A stretch of 64,000 nt of DNA, from NCBI GenBank assembly GCA_030323885.1, contig CM059190.1:89007865-89071864 (forward strand), written 5' to 3'. This DNA is from Branchipolynoe longqiensis. Its lineage: Eukaryota > Annelida > Polychaeta > Phyllodocida > Polynoidae. Shown here one piece after another: positions 29,155 to 39,762 of this stretch. The notes beneath the pieces are model-generated. The model was not told where the DNA came from, made no database searches, and saw only the letters and a program-made list of their open reading frames with translations. How positions within the stretch are numbered: the stretch's first letter is position 1; each line of letters begins with the position of its first letter. A program made the translations under genes and the position numbers.

Positions 29155-29890
29155 GATCCGAGAGGAGTGGGGTGGGGTGGGGAGAGGAGGGATGGTGTGG
29201 GGGATAGGTGGGGATAGGTTGGGTTGGGTGGGGTAGGAAGAGGTGGAGAAGGGTTGGGTTGGGTGGGGAGGAGTAGGATGGGGTGGTGTGGGGTGGTGTT
29301 GAGTAGGGTGGGGTGGGGTGGGGGAGGTGGTGTAGGGGAGGGTGAGGAGGGGAGAGATGGGTGGGAAGGGTGGGGTGGGAAAGGGTGGGGGAGGTGGTGT
29401 AGGGAGGGGAGAGATGGGGTGGGAAGGGTGGGGTGGGAAGGGGAGCCGAGGGGAGCGTTTGGGCGGTGTGCAGTGGGCTGGGGGTGCAGGGCTTGGAGGG
29501 ATACGGTGGGCTGTGGTGCTTCTGTACACACACCCATCAGCAGGTGTATTAATCACACTTGGCTTTTATCGCCGCCCCTTAGTACACCCGTGTACATTGT
29601 GGTCATCACGCCGCCAGGCTGCCCGTGTCCCCGGGTGGGAGGACGGATTGTGGCGGGGAGGAGAGGGGAGGGTGTGGTAGGGTGGGGTCGGGTGGTGTGC
29701 GGTGGGGTAGGGTGAGGAGAGGTGGGTGGGGTGAGGTGGGAGGGGTGTGTGGGTGTGAGGATGGGTGGGATAGGGAGAGGAGGGGAGGTGCGGGGAAGGG
29801 AGGGAAGGGTGGGGTGGAGAGTGAAGGGGAGACATGGGGTGGGGAGGGGAAGGATGGGGTGGGGCGGGGTGTGGTGGGGGCGGGGGAATG
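29155..29890. repeat. G-rich minisatellite-like tract (GGGTGGGGT)
   Basis: Two G-rich blocks (29155-29450 and 29640-29890) of GGGTGGGGAG/GGTGGGAAGG words flank a normal-composition segment at about 29455-29640. The proline frames on minus are composition artefacts. The G strand could form quadruplexes. Confidence 0.85.
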
Positions 29891-30087
29891 AGACGGCCTG
29901 ATGCGGCCAATCAGCGGTGTGCCTGGAGGGTGGACACATGTCGCACTGCACGGCACACTATAATATGGATGAGGATTAGTCGGGTGTCCAACAGGGGATG
30001 AAACACGCCACCAGCCCGCCCTTACCCACCCTCGCACCGTGCCCGGGGCCTACTCCTCCACTACACACAGTCGAGCACTGCCAGCCA

Positions 30088-30200
30088 TAGTGTTTTGAAC
30101 CTAGTTGAAGGTAGGTTCAAAACACTACTGTAGCCATGCTAAAAACACTATCATTAAGTTCAAAACACTACCCTTAAGTTCAAAACACTACTCTAAAAAA
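30088..30200. repeat. Perfect hairpin plus GTTCAAAACACTAC repeats
   Basis: AGTGTTTTGAACCTA and its perfect inverse TAGGTTCAAAACACT are separated by 8 bases near 30090-30127. TTCAAAACACTAC then recurs about three more times to 30193. A decayed relative sits at 31608-31650. Confidence 0.75.
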
Positions 30201-30298
30201 TATGTTATAATTGCTGCATATTCAGTTTCCTTTGTAGTAGCGTGATGCAGTATGCATTAAGATGGGGCATATGCAGTAAGGTGGGGCAGTAGGGGTTG

Positions 30299-30395
30299 TT
30301 GTTGTTGATTATTGTTTTATGTCCTAGCAACATCTAAGTTCATATTAGGGCAGGCACCAACTTGTGACAGTGCACACTCATGGGCGAATTTATAG
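30299..30395 (-). mobile_element. SINE-A 3' fragment
   Basis: Minus-strand tail TTTTATGTCCTAGCAACATCTAAG to CACTCATGGGCGAATTTATAG. The rest is missing. Confidence 0.65.
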
Positions 30396-30509
30396 TAGGT
30401 ATGTGTGAACATTTTGAGAATGCATTTGATCTCAATGAAACATATAGCAATGGAAAGAGCTTGCCGGGAACTTAATCATGGTAACCATATAATTTTTTCT
30501 AAAGTAAAT

Positions 30510-30835
30510 ATCAAGACGCTACTCGCCAGCGTGCCGCCAATGTGCAAAATCACTTTTAATCGTCGAGACACGTAAAACTTTTCGGCGTCAGCACAACGTA
30601 TTGGTAGCGTGCGGCCGACGTTGTGAGAAAAAAAATAAAAAAAGTTTGGCGCGCTATCCTGATATGACTTTAGATGTTGGTAGGACATAAAACAACAACA
30701 ACCAAACAAAGCAACAGTTTGGCGCAACGTGTGGGAACGACCCTCATGTGCGTGTGGCGTGTGCATAATGTTCGCATAACGTTATTCCAGCGCGTTTAAT
30801 GTATCTCGACGTGCCCCTAACATCGCCATAATGTA
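30510..30835 (-). mobile_element. Truncated MITE copy, inverted relative to its neighbour
   Basis: It matches the reverse complement of 31007-31245: CAAAATCACTTTTAATCGTC, CAACGTATTGGTAGCGTGCG and the CAACAGTTTGGCGCAACGTG block. It includes the same SINE-A tail fragment (30655-30710). The outer TIR is missing. Confidence 0.7.
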
Positions 30836-30836
30836 A

Positions 30837-31264
30837 TGGTGCTGTCACATTACGACGTATATCGGCGCCGCGCCACCAATGCGCAAAATCACGTCGAAAG
30901 TTTTGTGCTTGCACAACATTTTCGACGTGCGCCGACGGGCAGGTGCCAACGTTATGGCTATGTTAGGGGCGCATCAAAATATGTTAGAGTCGCTGGACTA
31001 ATGTTATGCGAACGCTAGGCAGACATCGCACGCGCATGAGGGTCGTTCCCACACGTTGCGCCAAACTGTTGCTTTTTGTTGTTTTACATCCTAGCAACAT
31101 CTAAGGTCATATCAGGATGGCATACCAAACTTTTACCACAACGTCGGCCGCACGCTACCAATACGTTGCGCTGATGCCAAAAAGTTTGACGGGTCTCAAC
31201 GATTAAAAGTGATTTTGCACGTTGGCTGCGCACCAGCGAGAAGCATTGTAATGTGACAGCACCA
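30837..31264 (+). mobile_element. Harbinger-like MITE carrying a captured SINE-A tail
   Basis: Ends TGGTGCTGTCACATTACGAC and, reverse-complemented, TGGTGCTGTCACATTACAAT, with TAA/TTA flanks. 31077-31125 is a SINE-A 3' fragment (CATCCTAGCAACATCTAAGG) embedded in the interior. The adjacent inverted copy has it at the same place. Confidence 0.75.
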
Positions 31265-31545
31265 TTATGCTTCTTGACGTATCCCGACGTTGCGGCAAAA
31301 AATCACACACGTCGACGCGCGTTGGCGAGAAACATCGTAATGTGACAGCCCCATTAGCACCCACGCGTTGTCGCACATCACAAGTTTTGTGCTAGCACAA
31401 AACTTCGCCGATTCCCTGATGCGCGCTGCCGACCCTCGCCGACCGTTGCTGTCCATCAACGAATACCAACGCATGGGTAACGCTTCCTGACATATCCCGA
31501 CGTAGCGCCACGTTTGCGAGAAGCGTTGTAATGTGACAGCACCAT
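31265..31545. mobile_element. Fragments of related MITEs
   Basis: Partial ends recur: CGTAATGTGACAGCCCCATTA near 31338 and TTGTAATGTGACAGCACCATAA near 31525, with GCGCGTTGGCGAGAAACAT-type subterminal sequence. These are incomplete or nested relatives of 30837-31264. Confidence 0.6.
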
Positions 31546-31707
31546 AACCTGACGTCAAATGCCGTTCATCATATTCAACCATCACGTTCATCATATTCAA
31601 CCATCACCTAGGTTCAAAACAGTACCGTAGTGTTCTGAACGGGATGGTGTTTTTAACGTCCTACACCGGCCCTGCTCTCCAGTAACCTGCCCGCACGCCC
31701 ACAACAC

Positions 31708-32215
31708 TTAATGCTGCATAGTCAGGTAAAAGCACCACACTTTAACAACATCGCTTAAAGCTGCATAGTCAGGTAAAAGCACCAACCTTTAACAACAACA
31801 CCTAATGCTGCATAGTCAGGTAAAAGCACCAAACTTTAACAACAGCACTTAAAGCTGCATAGTCAGGTAAAAGCACCAACCTTTAACAACAACACTTAAT
31901 GCTGCATAGTCAGGTAAAAGCACCACACTTTAACAACATCGCTTAAAGCTGCATAGTCAGGTAAAAGCACCAACCTTTAACAACAACACCTAATGCTGCA
32001 TAGTCAGGTAAAAGCACCACACTTTAACAACAGCACTTAAAGCTGCATAGTCAGGTAAAAGCACCAACCTTTAACAACAACACTTAATGCTGCATAGTCA
32101 GGTAAAAGCACCAAACTTTAACAACAGCACTTAAACTTGCATAGTCAGGTAAAAGTACCAAACTTTAAAAACAGCACTTAAACAAGTTAAATATGCATAG
32201 TCAGGTAAAAGCACC
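31708..32215. repeat. 47-bp tandem array derived from the CATAG-MITE terminus
   Basis: Units such as GCTGCATAGTCAGGTAAAAG + CACCAAACTTTAACAACAGC repeat at exactly 47 bp (31713, 31760, 31807, 31854 and on), about 10-11 units. Alternating AATGCTG and AAAGCTG units suggest a 94-bp dimer. The unit begins with the end sequence of the CATAG-MITE. Confidence 0.9.
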
Positions 32216-32299
32216 AAATGTTAAAAACCAAAACACTGAAATTTGATCCTACACATTCAACTCTTTTTTTTCTTTGTTTGTTTACTTGTTTGTACATTA

Positions 32300-32485
32300 G
32301 TTGCTTAAAGTGGAGACATTCCAATTGCGGACGAGTATTCGTCTTCCTCATTCCACTACTCCTAGCCCTATCCTAGTAATAACGAACTCCAGGCTAGGTA
32401 GTGACAAGACTACTTTTTTAAGTCACTGGTTTTACTCGGCCAGGGTTCGAACCCAGGGATTCGAATCCCACGACCTACCAGTCTG
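32300..32485 (-). mobile_element. SINE-B copy
   Basis: On minus: head with GGGATTCGAACCC-type B box, shared body, then the SINE-B tail (GGAATGAGGAAGACGAATA, lying at 32335-32360 on plus as its complement). Confidence 0.7.
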
Positions 32486-32494
32486 GCACTCAAC

Positions 32495-32825
32495 TTAAAG
32501 TTGCATAGTCCGATGATCTGGAATTTCTACCATTTTCTTAGATAAGTTGATCAGGGCGATCATTATAATCTACTTTACTTTAGTTTTAAAGTAACTTTGA
32601 TTTGAAATGGCTAACTTTAAAGAAATTTGTAGTGAAAACATCCCAAATTAATTCAATCAAGCGCATCAACATTCTGAGACAAAAAGCTTCAGCATTAACA
32701 GCTCCTATTAAATTGGCTTAGTATCCCCTTAGATGTAGCAGATCACGTTTAATAAGGGCACCGGTATCCAATATAGATATGTAGGATCAGATTTAGGTAG
32801 GGTCTTTCCTTTTGAAAAGTTGATC
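32495..32825. mobile_element. CATAG-MITE, right end lost
   Basis: It starts TTAAAGTTGCATAGTCCGAT and follows the family to the TAGATATGTAGGATCAGAT block, then decays before the terminal repeat. Confidence 0.7.
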
Positions 32826-32890
32826 CCTTTATCCCACTATCTAGCTAACTCTCCATGTGGTTCCTTACCTTTGGAGTTAGTGAAGACTAC

Positions 32891-33404
32891 TACAGTATAA
32901 CCCCGTTAGACCAAACTTGAAGGGACCCTAGAAATTTGTTTGGATTAACCGATCATTGGTTTAACCGAGCTCTGGCTTCGACTTTGACTTGGCTTTGGCA
33001 AAAACACAGGTCCATTATGAATGTAATATTCAATGTATGTGGACACTTTGATTATTGTTTTTTTTAAATGTATATACAATATAACCCAGTTAACCCAATC
33101 TCAGTTAAACCAAACGATCGATTAATCCAAACTTTTTTCGGCGGCCCGGCAAAATACTACCATTTATCATATAAAAAAGTCTCAGATGACCTTATAACGA
33201 CATGAAAGTTTGGTTTAACCATACCGGAAGTGGCATGGGGCCCGACAATTTTGTTTGGATTAACCGATAGTTTGGATTAACCGACTTTGGTTTAATAAAC
33301 TTTTTTTATATGATAAATGGTAGTATTCTGCCGGGCCGCCGAAAAAGTTTGGACTAACCCATCATTTGGTTTAACCGAGCTTGGTTTAACGGGGTTGTAC
33401 TGTA
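32891..33404. mobile_element. Tigger/pogo-like MITE with TA duplication
   Basis: Element 32893-33402: CAGTATAACCCCGTTAGACC and, reverse-complemented, CAGTACAACCCCGTTAAACC, flanked by TA. Such ends are typical of pogo/Tigger (Tc1-mariner). The interior repeats GGTTTAACCGA/GGATTAACCGA words. It also carries a second inverted pair (CGGCGGCCCGGCA at about 33141 and its inverse at about 33334). Confidence 0.8.
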
Positions 33405-33702
33405 CTACACAGTCGCAGTCTAGTGGAAGATGAAGTACAATGATTCACCAGTTAGAATATCACAAAGCCTCGGTTGAATACAAATGAAGCTGGAACCTTG
33501 TAATCTGCATCCCTCCCAGTATGACGTCACAGAATGGAACCCGCTGAGCTCCAACCACAGTAGGGACTAGGGGCCTAGGTAAGGGTTGATCTCCACCCCG
33601 TGGATAGTCAGTCTGAGAGACTGTCACAAACGCAGCAGTCTGAGTGAGGGAAATGAGGGGTGAAATGGGGGTGGACAGGTGGGCTTAACCGAGGTCAATA
33701 GC
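33405..33702. other. Intergenic, nothing recognised
   Basis: No motif assigned. Confidence 0.45.
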
Positions 33703-33955
33703 TGATTGTTTGTTGGGGTTTTATGTCCTAGCATTATTAAAAGTCACATCAGGACGGGATACAGACTCGTGACAGCACACACTCGTGGCGACTTTATAGT
33801 GCTGACCCACTCGCCGACCAGGCTGCCGACACCATGACCCAATATCCCACTCAATCATCAATATCTGAGTTGGATATGTAGAATAAAATCTAGATAAGTG
33901 TTCCGGTTTTGAAAACCTGATGCTTTCATCGGTCAATGCAGCTTTAATCCGAAAG
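33703..33955 (-). mobile_element. SINE-A tail fused to a CATAG-MITE end
   Basis: 33703-33848 is a SINE-A 3' part on minus. 33849-33955 is the terminal ~105 bp of a CATAG-MITE, ending CATCGGTCAATGCAGCTTTAA. Neither is complete. Confidence 0.65.
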
Positions 33956-34134
33956 ATTAGTTAGTTATTAATCATTCCCAAATTTCTACAATTCCTACAT
34001 TTTATTCCCTCCAATTGTAACTCCACCTCCTCCCCCCTACTCCCCCCTCCCGCCCCCCGTCACACTCCCTGTTGATCGGTATCTACATCTTGTGACGTGT
34101 ACCCTCTCGCCTGGTGTGAAATATGCTAGGAAAG

Positions 34135-34338
34135 TACAGTAAAACCTATATAACCAACTGCCTCCACAGATCGACCACTCCCCTATATCGATCGCTTTAT
34201 TTGGACTCCAAAGGATCGCCCATACGATACCATTGTCTGATTGTAACAATAAAAAAACCTCCCTAAACCGACCACATACTTACATGAACCATTTAAAGTC
34301 GGTCCCGTGGTCGGTCAATCTAGAGAGGTTTTACTGTA
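34135..34338. mobile_element. Tigger/pogo-like MITE, 200 bp, copy 1
   Basis: Element 34137-34336: CAGTAAAACCTATATAACC and, reverse-complemented, CAGTAAAACCTCTCTAGATT, flanked by TA. Same family as 55528-55726 (shared GATCGACC, GTGATCG/CGATCGC and CCCAAA/TTTGG internal blocks). Confidence 0.8.
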
Positions 34339-34340
34339 CT

Positions 34341-34554
34341 CCATTATCGCTCCATTACGGAGCAGACATCTGTATTGCCCCATTATCGCTCACGCCCATA
34401 GGGGACTATGCTTATTATCTACTGCAGGCGTTGTACGTCGGCAATGGCTTCACTCGCTTAAGACTGGATGTTCATTTGCATGCATGATTAATACTTCTAA
34501 GAAGAATTATCATCGCCACTTAGCACCGCGTTCCTTGTATAAGCCCATTGTGAT
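34341..34554. other. Intergenic, nothing recognised
   Basis: Short segment before the 23-bp array, with weak CATTATCGCTC repetition. Confidence 0.4.
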
Positions 34555-36545
34555 TTTTGTATAGTAGTCTACTTGCTGTGATTCCTGTATGCTACTCACT
34601 GTGATTCTTGTATAGTAGCCTACCTACTGTGATTCTTGTACACTACCCCATCTGATTCTTGTATTACACCTGTTGAGATTCTTGTATAATACTCATCGTG
34701 ATTATTGCATCATCATCATTGCCACTTAGCACCAAATTCCTTGAATAGGCCCATTGTGATTATTGTATAGTATTTACTGTGATTCTTGTATAGTATTAGT
34801 AGCCTACCTACTTTGATTGCTGTATGCTACTGACTGTGATTCTTGTATAGTAGCCTACCTACTGTGATTCTTGTATGCTACTCACTGTGATTCTTGTATA
34901 GTAGCCGACCTACTGTGATTCTTGTATGCTATTCACTGTGCTTCTTGTATAGTAGCCTACCCACTCTGATTCTTGTATGCTACTGACTGATTCTTGTATT
35001 TAGTAGCCTACCTACTGTGATTTCTTCTATGCTACTCACTGTGATTCTTGTATTTAGTAGCCTACCTACTGTGATTCTTGCATACTACTCCATCTGATTC
35101 TTGTATTATACCCGGGAGCCTAGGTGTTGTAATGGTTAGCACACTGGCCCAGAATTCAAAGAGATGTGGGTTCGAGTCCCACTCTAGGCGCAATATTTCC
35201 CATTTTCATCATCCCTCCATTTTCATCATCCCTCCTTCCAGTGTGATTCTTGTATACTACGCCATGTGATTCTTGTATTATACCTGTTAAGATTTTTGGC
35301 TAATACTCATATATACTACTAATAATAACACTGTAGGCTACCCATTGTAATTCTTGTATATTACCTATTCTGATTCTTGTATGTTACCCATTGTGATTCT
35401 TGTATGTTACCCATTGTGCTTCTTGTATGTTACCCATTTTGATTATTGTATGGTACCCATTGTGATTGTTGTATGTTACTGATTGTGATTCTTGTATGTT
35501 ACACATTGTGATTGTTGTATGTTACCTATTGTGATTCTTGTATGTTACACATTGTGATTCTTGTATGTAACATGTTGTGATTCTTGATTGCTACCAAGTG
35601 TGCTTCTTGTATGTTACCCATTGTGATTGTTGTATGTTACCCATTGTGATTGTTGTATGTTACCCATTGTGATTCTTGTATGTTACACATTGTGGTTCTT
35701 GTATGTGACCCATTGTAATTCTTGTATGTTACCCATTGTGATTGTTGTATGTTACCCATTGTGATTGTTGTATGTTTCCCATTGCGATTGCTGTATGGTA
35801 CCCATTGTGATTGTTGTATGCTACCCATTGTGATTGTTGTATGTTACCCATTGTGACTTTTGTATGTTACCAACTCTAATTGTTGTATGTTACCCAGTGT
35901 GATTGGTGTATGTTACCCATTGTGATTCTTGTATGTTACCCATTGTGATTCTTGTATCTTATCCATTGTGATTCTTGCATGCTCCTCATTGTAATGCTTG
36001 CATGTTACCCATTGTGATTGTTGTATGTTACCCATTGTGATTGTTGTATGTTACCCATTGTGATTGTTGTATGTTACCCATTGTGATTGTTGTATGTTAC
36101 CCATTGTGATTGTTGTATGTTACCCATTGTGATTGTTGTATGTTACCCATTGTGATTGTTGTATGTTACCCATTGTGATTGTTGTATGTTACCCATTGTG
36201 ATGCTTGCATGTTACCCATGTGATTGTTGTATGTTACCCATTGTGATTGTTGTATGTTACCCATTGTGATTGTTGTATGTTACCCATTGTGATTGTTTTA
36301 TGTTACCCATTGTGATTCTTGTATGGTACCCATTGTGATTGTTGTATGTTACCCATTGTCAGTCTTGTATGTTACCCATTGTGATTGTTGTATGTTACCC
36401 ATTGTGATTGTTGTATGTTACCCATTGTGATTGTTGTATGTTACCCATTGTGATTCCTGTATGTTACCCACTATGATTCTTGTATGTTACCCTTTGTGAT
36501 TTTTGTATGTTACCCATTGTGATTCTTGTATATTACCCATTGTGA
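34555..36545. repeat. 2-kb minisatellite, 23-bp unit
   Basis: The right part repeats GTATGTTACCCATTGTGATT + GTT. The left part uses longer variants with ATAGTAGCCTACCTACTGTG. Homogeneity increases rightwards, and units at 36000-36200 are nearly identical. A tRNA-like SINE (35114-35190) interrupts the array. Short Gln/Thr/Val frames inside are repeat artefacts. Confidence 0.92.
35114..35190 (+). mobile_element. tRNA-Gln-like SINE head (SINE-D), copy 3
   Basis: Same block as 22739-22816 (GGTTAGCACACTGGCCCAGA, GGGTTCGAGTCCC). It is followed by TATTTCCCATTTTCATCATCC with a second CCATTTTCATCATCC. Confidence 0.7.
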
Positions 36546-36559
36546 TTCTCCAAAGTTAC

Positions 36560-36730
36560 CCAAATAAAATAAAAATTAGTTCAAGCTAAAGTAAAGTAGC
36601 TTATAATGAACACCTGAATATAAATTACATTAAATTAATATTCTGGTGATCATCATAAACACGCCTACTTTTTAGTTTGAACTAACACTTATTTGAATTG
36701 GCTAACTTTGTGGATATTAGAATTAAATAC
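36560..36730. mobile_element. CATAG-MITE internal fragment
   Basis: Two internal pieces (CTAAAGTAAAGTAGCTTATAAT and GAACTAACACTTATTTGAAT) point in opposite orientations, giving a small decayed foldback. Confidence 0.45.
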
Positions 36731-36737
36731 ATACACG

Positions 36738-36918
36738 CGGACTGGTTGGCTCGGTGACAGGATAATGTGACTGAGTGTGATATCAGGTCCTGCTGCTGGT
36801 AACCTGGTCTCCCACTGGGGCAGCACTACAAAGTCGCCATGAGTGTGCACTGTCACAAATCCGTACCCATCCTGACATGACTTAGTTGTTGCCAGGATGT
36901 AAAACACCAACAACCAAC
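36738..36918 (+). mobile_element. SINE-A 3' half
   Basis: From GGACTGGTTGGCTCGGTGAC to the CCAACAACCAACC tail. The head and first half of the body are absent. Confidence 0.75.
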
Positions 36919-37044
36919 CAACCTAAATCGACACCAGGTGGCGCCAGGAGTATGCGATGCGGACAGGATGCTGGTAGTCTTACTGAACATGTTTACAATA
37001 ATGGCACAGTAGAGGCATTAAGTTTGGAAGCATACACCTATACG

Positions 37045-37186
37045 TATCTACGTGTGTACGTGTGTACGTGGCCACGTGTCCACGTGTCCTCGCATCGACG
37101 CATCCACGTATCCACATATCCATGTACCCACATATCCATGTATCCACGTATCCATAAATCCATCTATCCATATATCCATATATATG
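37045..37186. repeat. Short tandem CCACGTATCCA/CCATATATCCA tract
   Basis: Degenerate units of about 10-12 bp (ATCCACGTATCCACATATCC), leading into a TATATGCTGTATAAG junction like that at 23300. Confidence 0.8.
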
Positions 37187-37315
37187 CTGTATAAGAATTA
37201 TACGAGTATAATATACCGGAATATCCCTCCTTTCCCTCATCACTCACTCAGCTCCATGGACTGAGGGCGTCTGTCATAGTCATCTACTGCTCCAGCCTCC
37301 CCAACCCCAGCTCAT
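37187..37315. repeat. Dispersed repeat, second copy of 23311-23435
   Basis: Collinear with the first copy, with several substitutions. Confidence 0.7.
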
Positions 37316-37489
37316 CTATGCTGCTGAAAATCCATATATGCATATATGCATATATGTCCATAACTATGAGTTAAATTAAAAGGGAATGTCAGCCATGTGG
37401 CCTGATGTGGCGATCTACTTCCAGTCTAATGTCATTTCCCATGCTGCTTTGGGAAGTCGGACAGCCGGAAGTGGAGACTGCCGTCGGTC

Positions 37490-37995
37490 CCGGTGTGGCG
37501 GTTTCAGCCGTGTCCCGTACTCAGCCGTGTACCTATACTCAAACTCAAGGCATTGTCAATGGTCTTAAGTCACTAACCTTATACATTTAATATAATGTTT
37601 TTGGTAAAGATGTTTTCTATATGTGTACCATGCGATTTGTTTCTAGGTGGTGTGGTTTTAGAGATATTTCACTTTTCCTGGATTTTCTGTATGAAGATTG
37701 CTCACCACCATTGACAATGCCTTGAGTTTGACGGTACGCGCAGTGCAAAACATTAGTTTTAATCAAAATTAATAGAAATCAAGAACCCTACCCGTATAAA
37801 TTTAATATAATCTTTTTGGTGAAGATATTTTCTATATTTGTACCAAACGATTTGTTAATAGGTGGTGTGGTTTTAGAGATATTTCACTTGTTCTGTATTT
37901 TCTGTATGAAAATTACTCACGACCATTGACAATGCTTTGAGTTTGAGTATAGGTACACGGCTGAGTACGGGACACGGCTGAAACTGACACACCGG
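37490..37995. mobile_element. Foldback element with ~70-bp terminal inverted repeats
   Basis: Arms begin CGGTGTGGCGGTTTCAGCCG and, reverse-complemented at the right, CGGTGTGTCAGTTTCAGCCG. They continue through GTGTCCCGTACTCAGCCGTG and CTATACTCAAACTCAA to CATTGTCAATGG. The interior contains two inverted copies of the 205-bp family seen at 20230 and 41200. Non-coding. Confidence 0.8.
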
Positions 37996-38697
37996 TTTTA
38001 CACCCACTGGACTTTTTTGTATGCGATTGAACCCGTGCTAACCACTAGTCCAGCTTTAATAGTTTATGCAGTGATTCCAGCTATCCAACAAGCGGGCTGC
38101 ATATAAATGAATTGGTCAGACAGTGACTGCTGTCACAAACTTGAGCACATTTCACGCCCCCTCTGGTGGCCATTGGAGTAAACACTGATCGCTGGTGCGT
38201 ACTCGGACAACTCACTAACAAATAACAAACACAAACAAGCCAACTAAACCAAAACAAAATTCAAAAGATTTAAATCAAATTGGATTAGTGCTATCCACCG
38301 GTGAAAACAAGTGTTAACACACTTATCCGTTATGAGCAGGCTAAATAAATTCATTAAAAAAAAGAAATTAAAAAAACAACACCCTAAGAATTCTCGTCAC
38401 GTCCCTGAGCTGCTCACACGTCTATAAATAGATCAATCAGCATGCACTCTACAACGTTTCCCACCAAAGTAAAGGACACCCTACTGGCACCCTTGTTTCC
38501 AGCCCAGGCGACCTCTGTGACCTTCAGGTGACCTCTTGCCCCCAGCATGCATCTCCCAGCGGGGCTACTGTATCCGGGCATCTGAACGTGGTGGGGAGTG
38601 TGTGGTTCAATACAACCATCTCAAGGAGTCGATCTGTATTGGAAAAGGACCAGCGGCCATTCTCACACATTTTATTTCCCACAATATTTAAAGTTGC
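37996..38697. other. Intergenic, nothing recognised
   Basis: No element ends or coding signals are seen. Confidence 0.45.
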
Positions 38698-38931
38698 ATA
38701 GTCCGATGGGCTTTGAATTTCTGTTATTTTCTGAGATAAGTATAATAGATTGTTATAATTTAGTTTGGTTTGAGGTAACTATGGTTTAATATGACTAACT
38801 TCGGAGATATCTGAAGTATAAACATGTACAACTAATTTTGGCGCGCTTGTCAAAACTCTGATCTTATCGGTTTCACCAGTAACGGGTTCTGTTATATTAG
38901 CAAAGTATGTTAATCTACTCTCCCCCTAATG
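38698..38931. mobile_element. CATAG-MITE, interrupted
   Basis: It starts TTAAAGTTGCATAGTCCGAT and runs to the TTCTGTTATATTAG block, where LINE sequence begins. A trace of the MITE's far side (GATATGTAGGTTCAAATCTAG) lies at 39340-39362. Confidence 0.7.
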
Positions 38932-39335
38932 TGTTGCTACCTTGTCGTGGTGGGGAGGCTTGTGTGCCTCCGTGACCATGAGAGCTATACCGGCGGGGGC
39001 TAGCTCCCTGGCAGGTTTAACCAAGCCGGGCAGGTCTCATGGTAGAGGACAGACTAATAGCAGCAACTGGTCCTCCAGGTTGGGGGTTGGGCATAGGGTG
39101 TGGGGCCAACAACCCCACCCCGGAAAAAAGAACAACGTTACAGAATCACGAACAAGAAACTCAAAAGTAACTAAGGCCTTGGAAGAGGATGGACCTACAA
39201 CTGTAAGAAGTATGACGCCTAGTAGTGAAAGCCATTTGGAAGCTACTAGGCCGAAAACCATCATCTCGACCAGGACCACCACTAACATCGGAACATGTTC
39301 ATCTGTGTATAAACAAATCCTTACTAAGTAGAAAC
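38932..39335 (+). mobile_element. LINE 5' end fragment
   Basis: TGTTGCTACCTTGTCGTGGT, GAGGCTTGTGTGCCTC, TCCCTGGCAGG and GGTCCTCCAGGTTGGGGGTT recall the 5' region of a LINE group common in invertebrate genomes. The 129-aa open frame (38942-39331) has no recognisable domain; it may be the leader or the start of ORF1. The element ends abruptly, so the 3' part is absent. Family assignment is from memory. Confidence 0.55.
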
Positions 39336-39363
39336 TCAGTTCGATATGTAGGTTCAAATCTAG

Positions 39364-39711
39364 TTAATGTTGCATAGTCCGATGGTTTAGAGTTTCTCGA
39401 ATTTTTCTGAGATAAATATATTGAATTGATTGTTATAATCTACCATACTTTAGTTTGAAGTAAATCTGATCTTAAATGGCTACCTTTTGAGATATTTGAA
39501 GTGAAACTATGTCAAATTAATTTTGCCAAGCGTGCCAAAACTCTGACACCATCGGCTTCTGCAGTAAGATATTTGATTAAATTGACTTTATATTATCTTC
39601 AATTTGGCAACAAATGCTTAATAAGTGCATTAATATCCAAGTTAGACATCAAATCTGGATAATTGCTCTGGTTTTGAAAATTTGATACTTCACCAGACTA
39701 TGCAGCTTTAA
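39364..39711. mobile_element. CATAG-MITE, full length
   Basis: TTAATGTTGCATAGTCCGAT to CAGACTATGCAGCTTTAA with all interior blocks. A further short terminal fragment follows at 39735-39762. Confidence 0.8.
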
Positions 39712-39762
39712 GTGTTTTTGCTTTCCAAAATTTGATTCATTCATCGGACTATGTAACTTTAA

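Noticed and set aside
29079..30037. Several Pro- or Gly-rich frames around 29-30 kb
   Set aside because: Composition artefacts of the GGGTGGGGT tract; all six frames are similarly open.
31708..32215. Possible CRISPR array (regular 47-bp spacing)
   Set aside because: There are no unique spacers: the whole 47-bp unit is repeated, it derives from a MITE end, and the genome is animal.
34555..36545. Possible CRISPR-like regular repeat
   Set aside because: A 23-bp unit repeated without spacers is a minisatellite.
38942..39331. 129-aa cellular gene
   Set aside because: The DNA resembles a LINE leader and ends abruptly inside MITE sequence; no conserved domain is visible.
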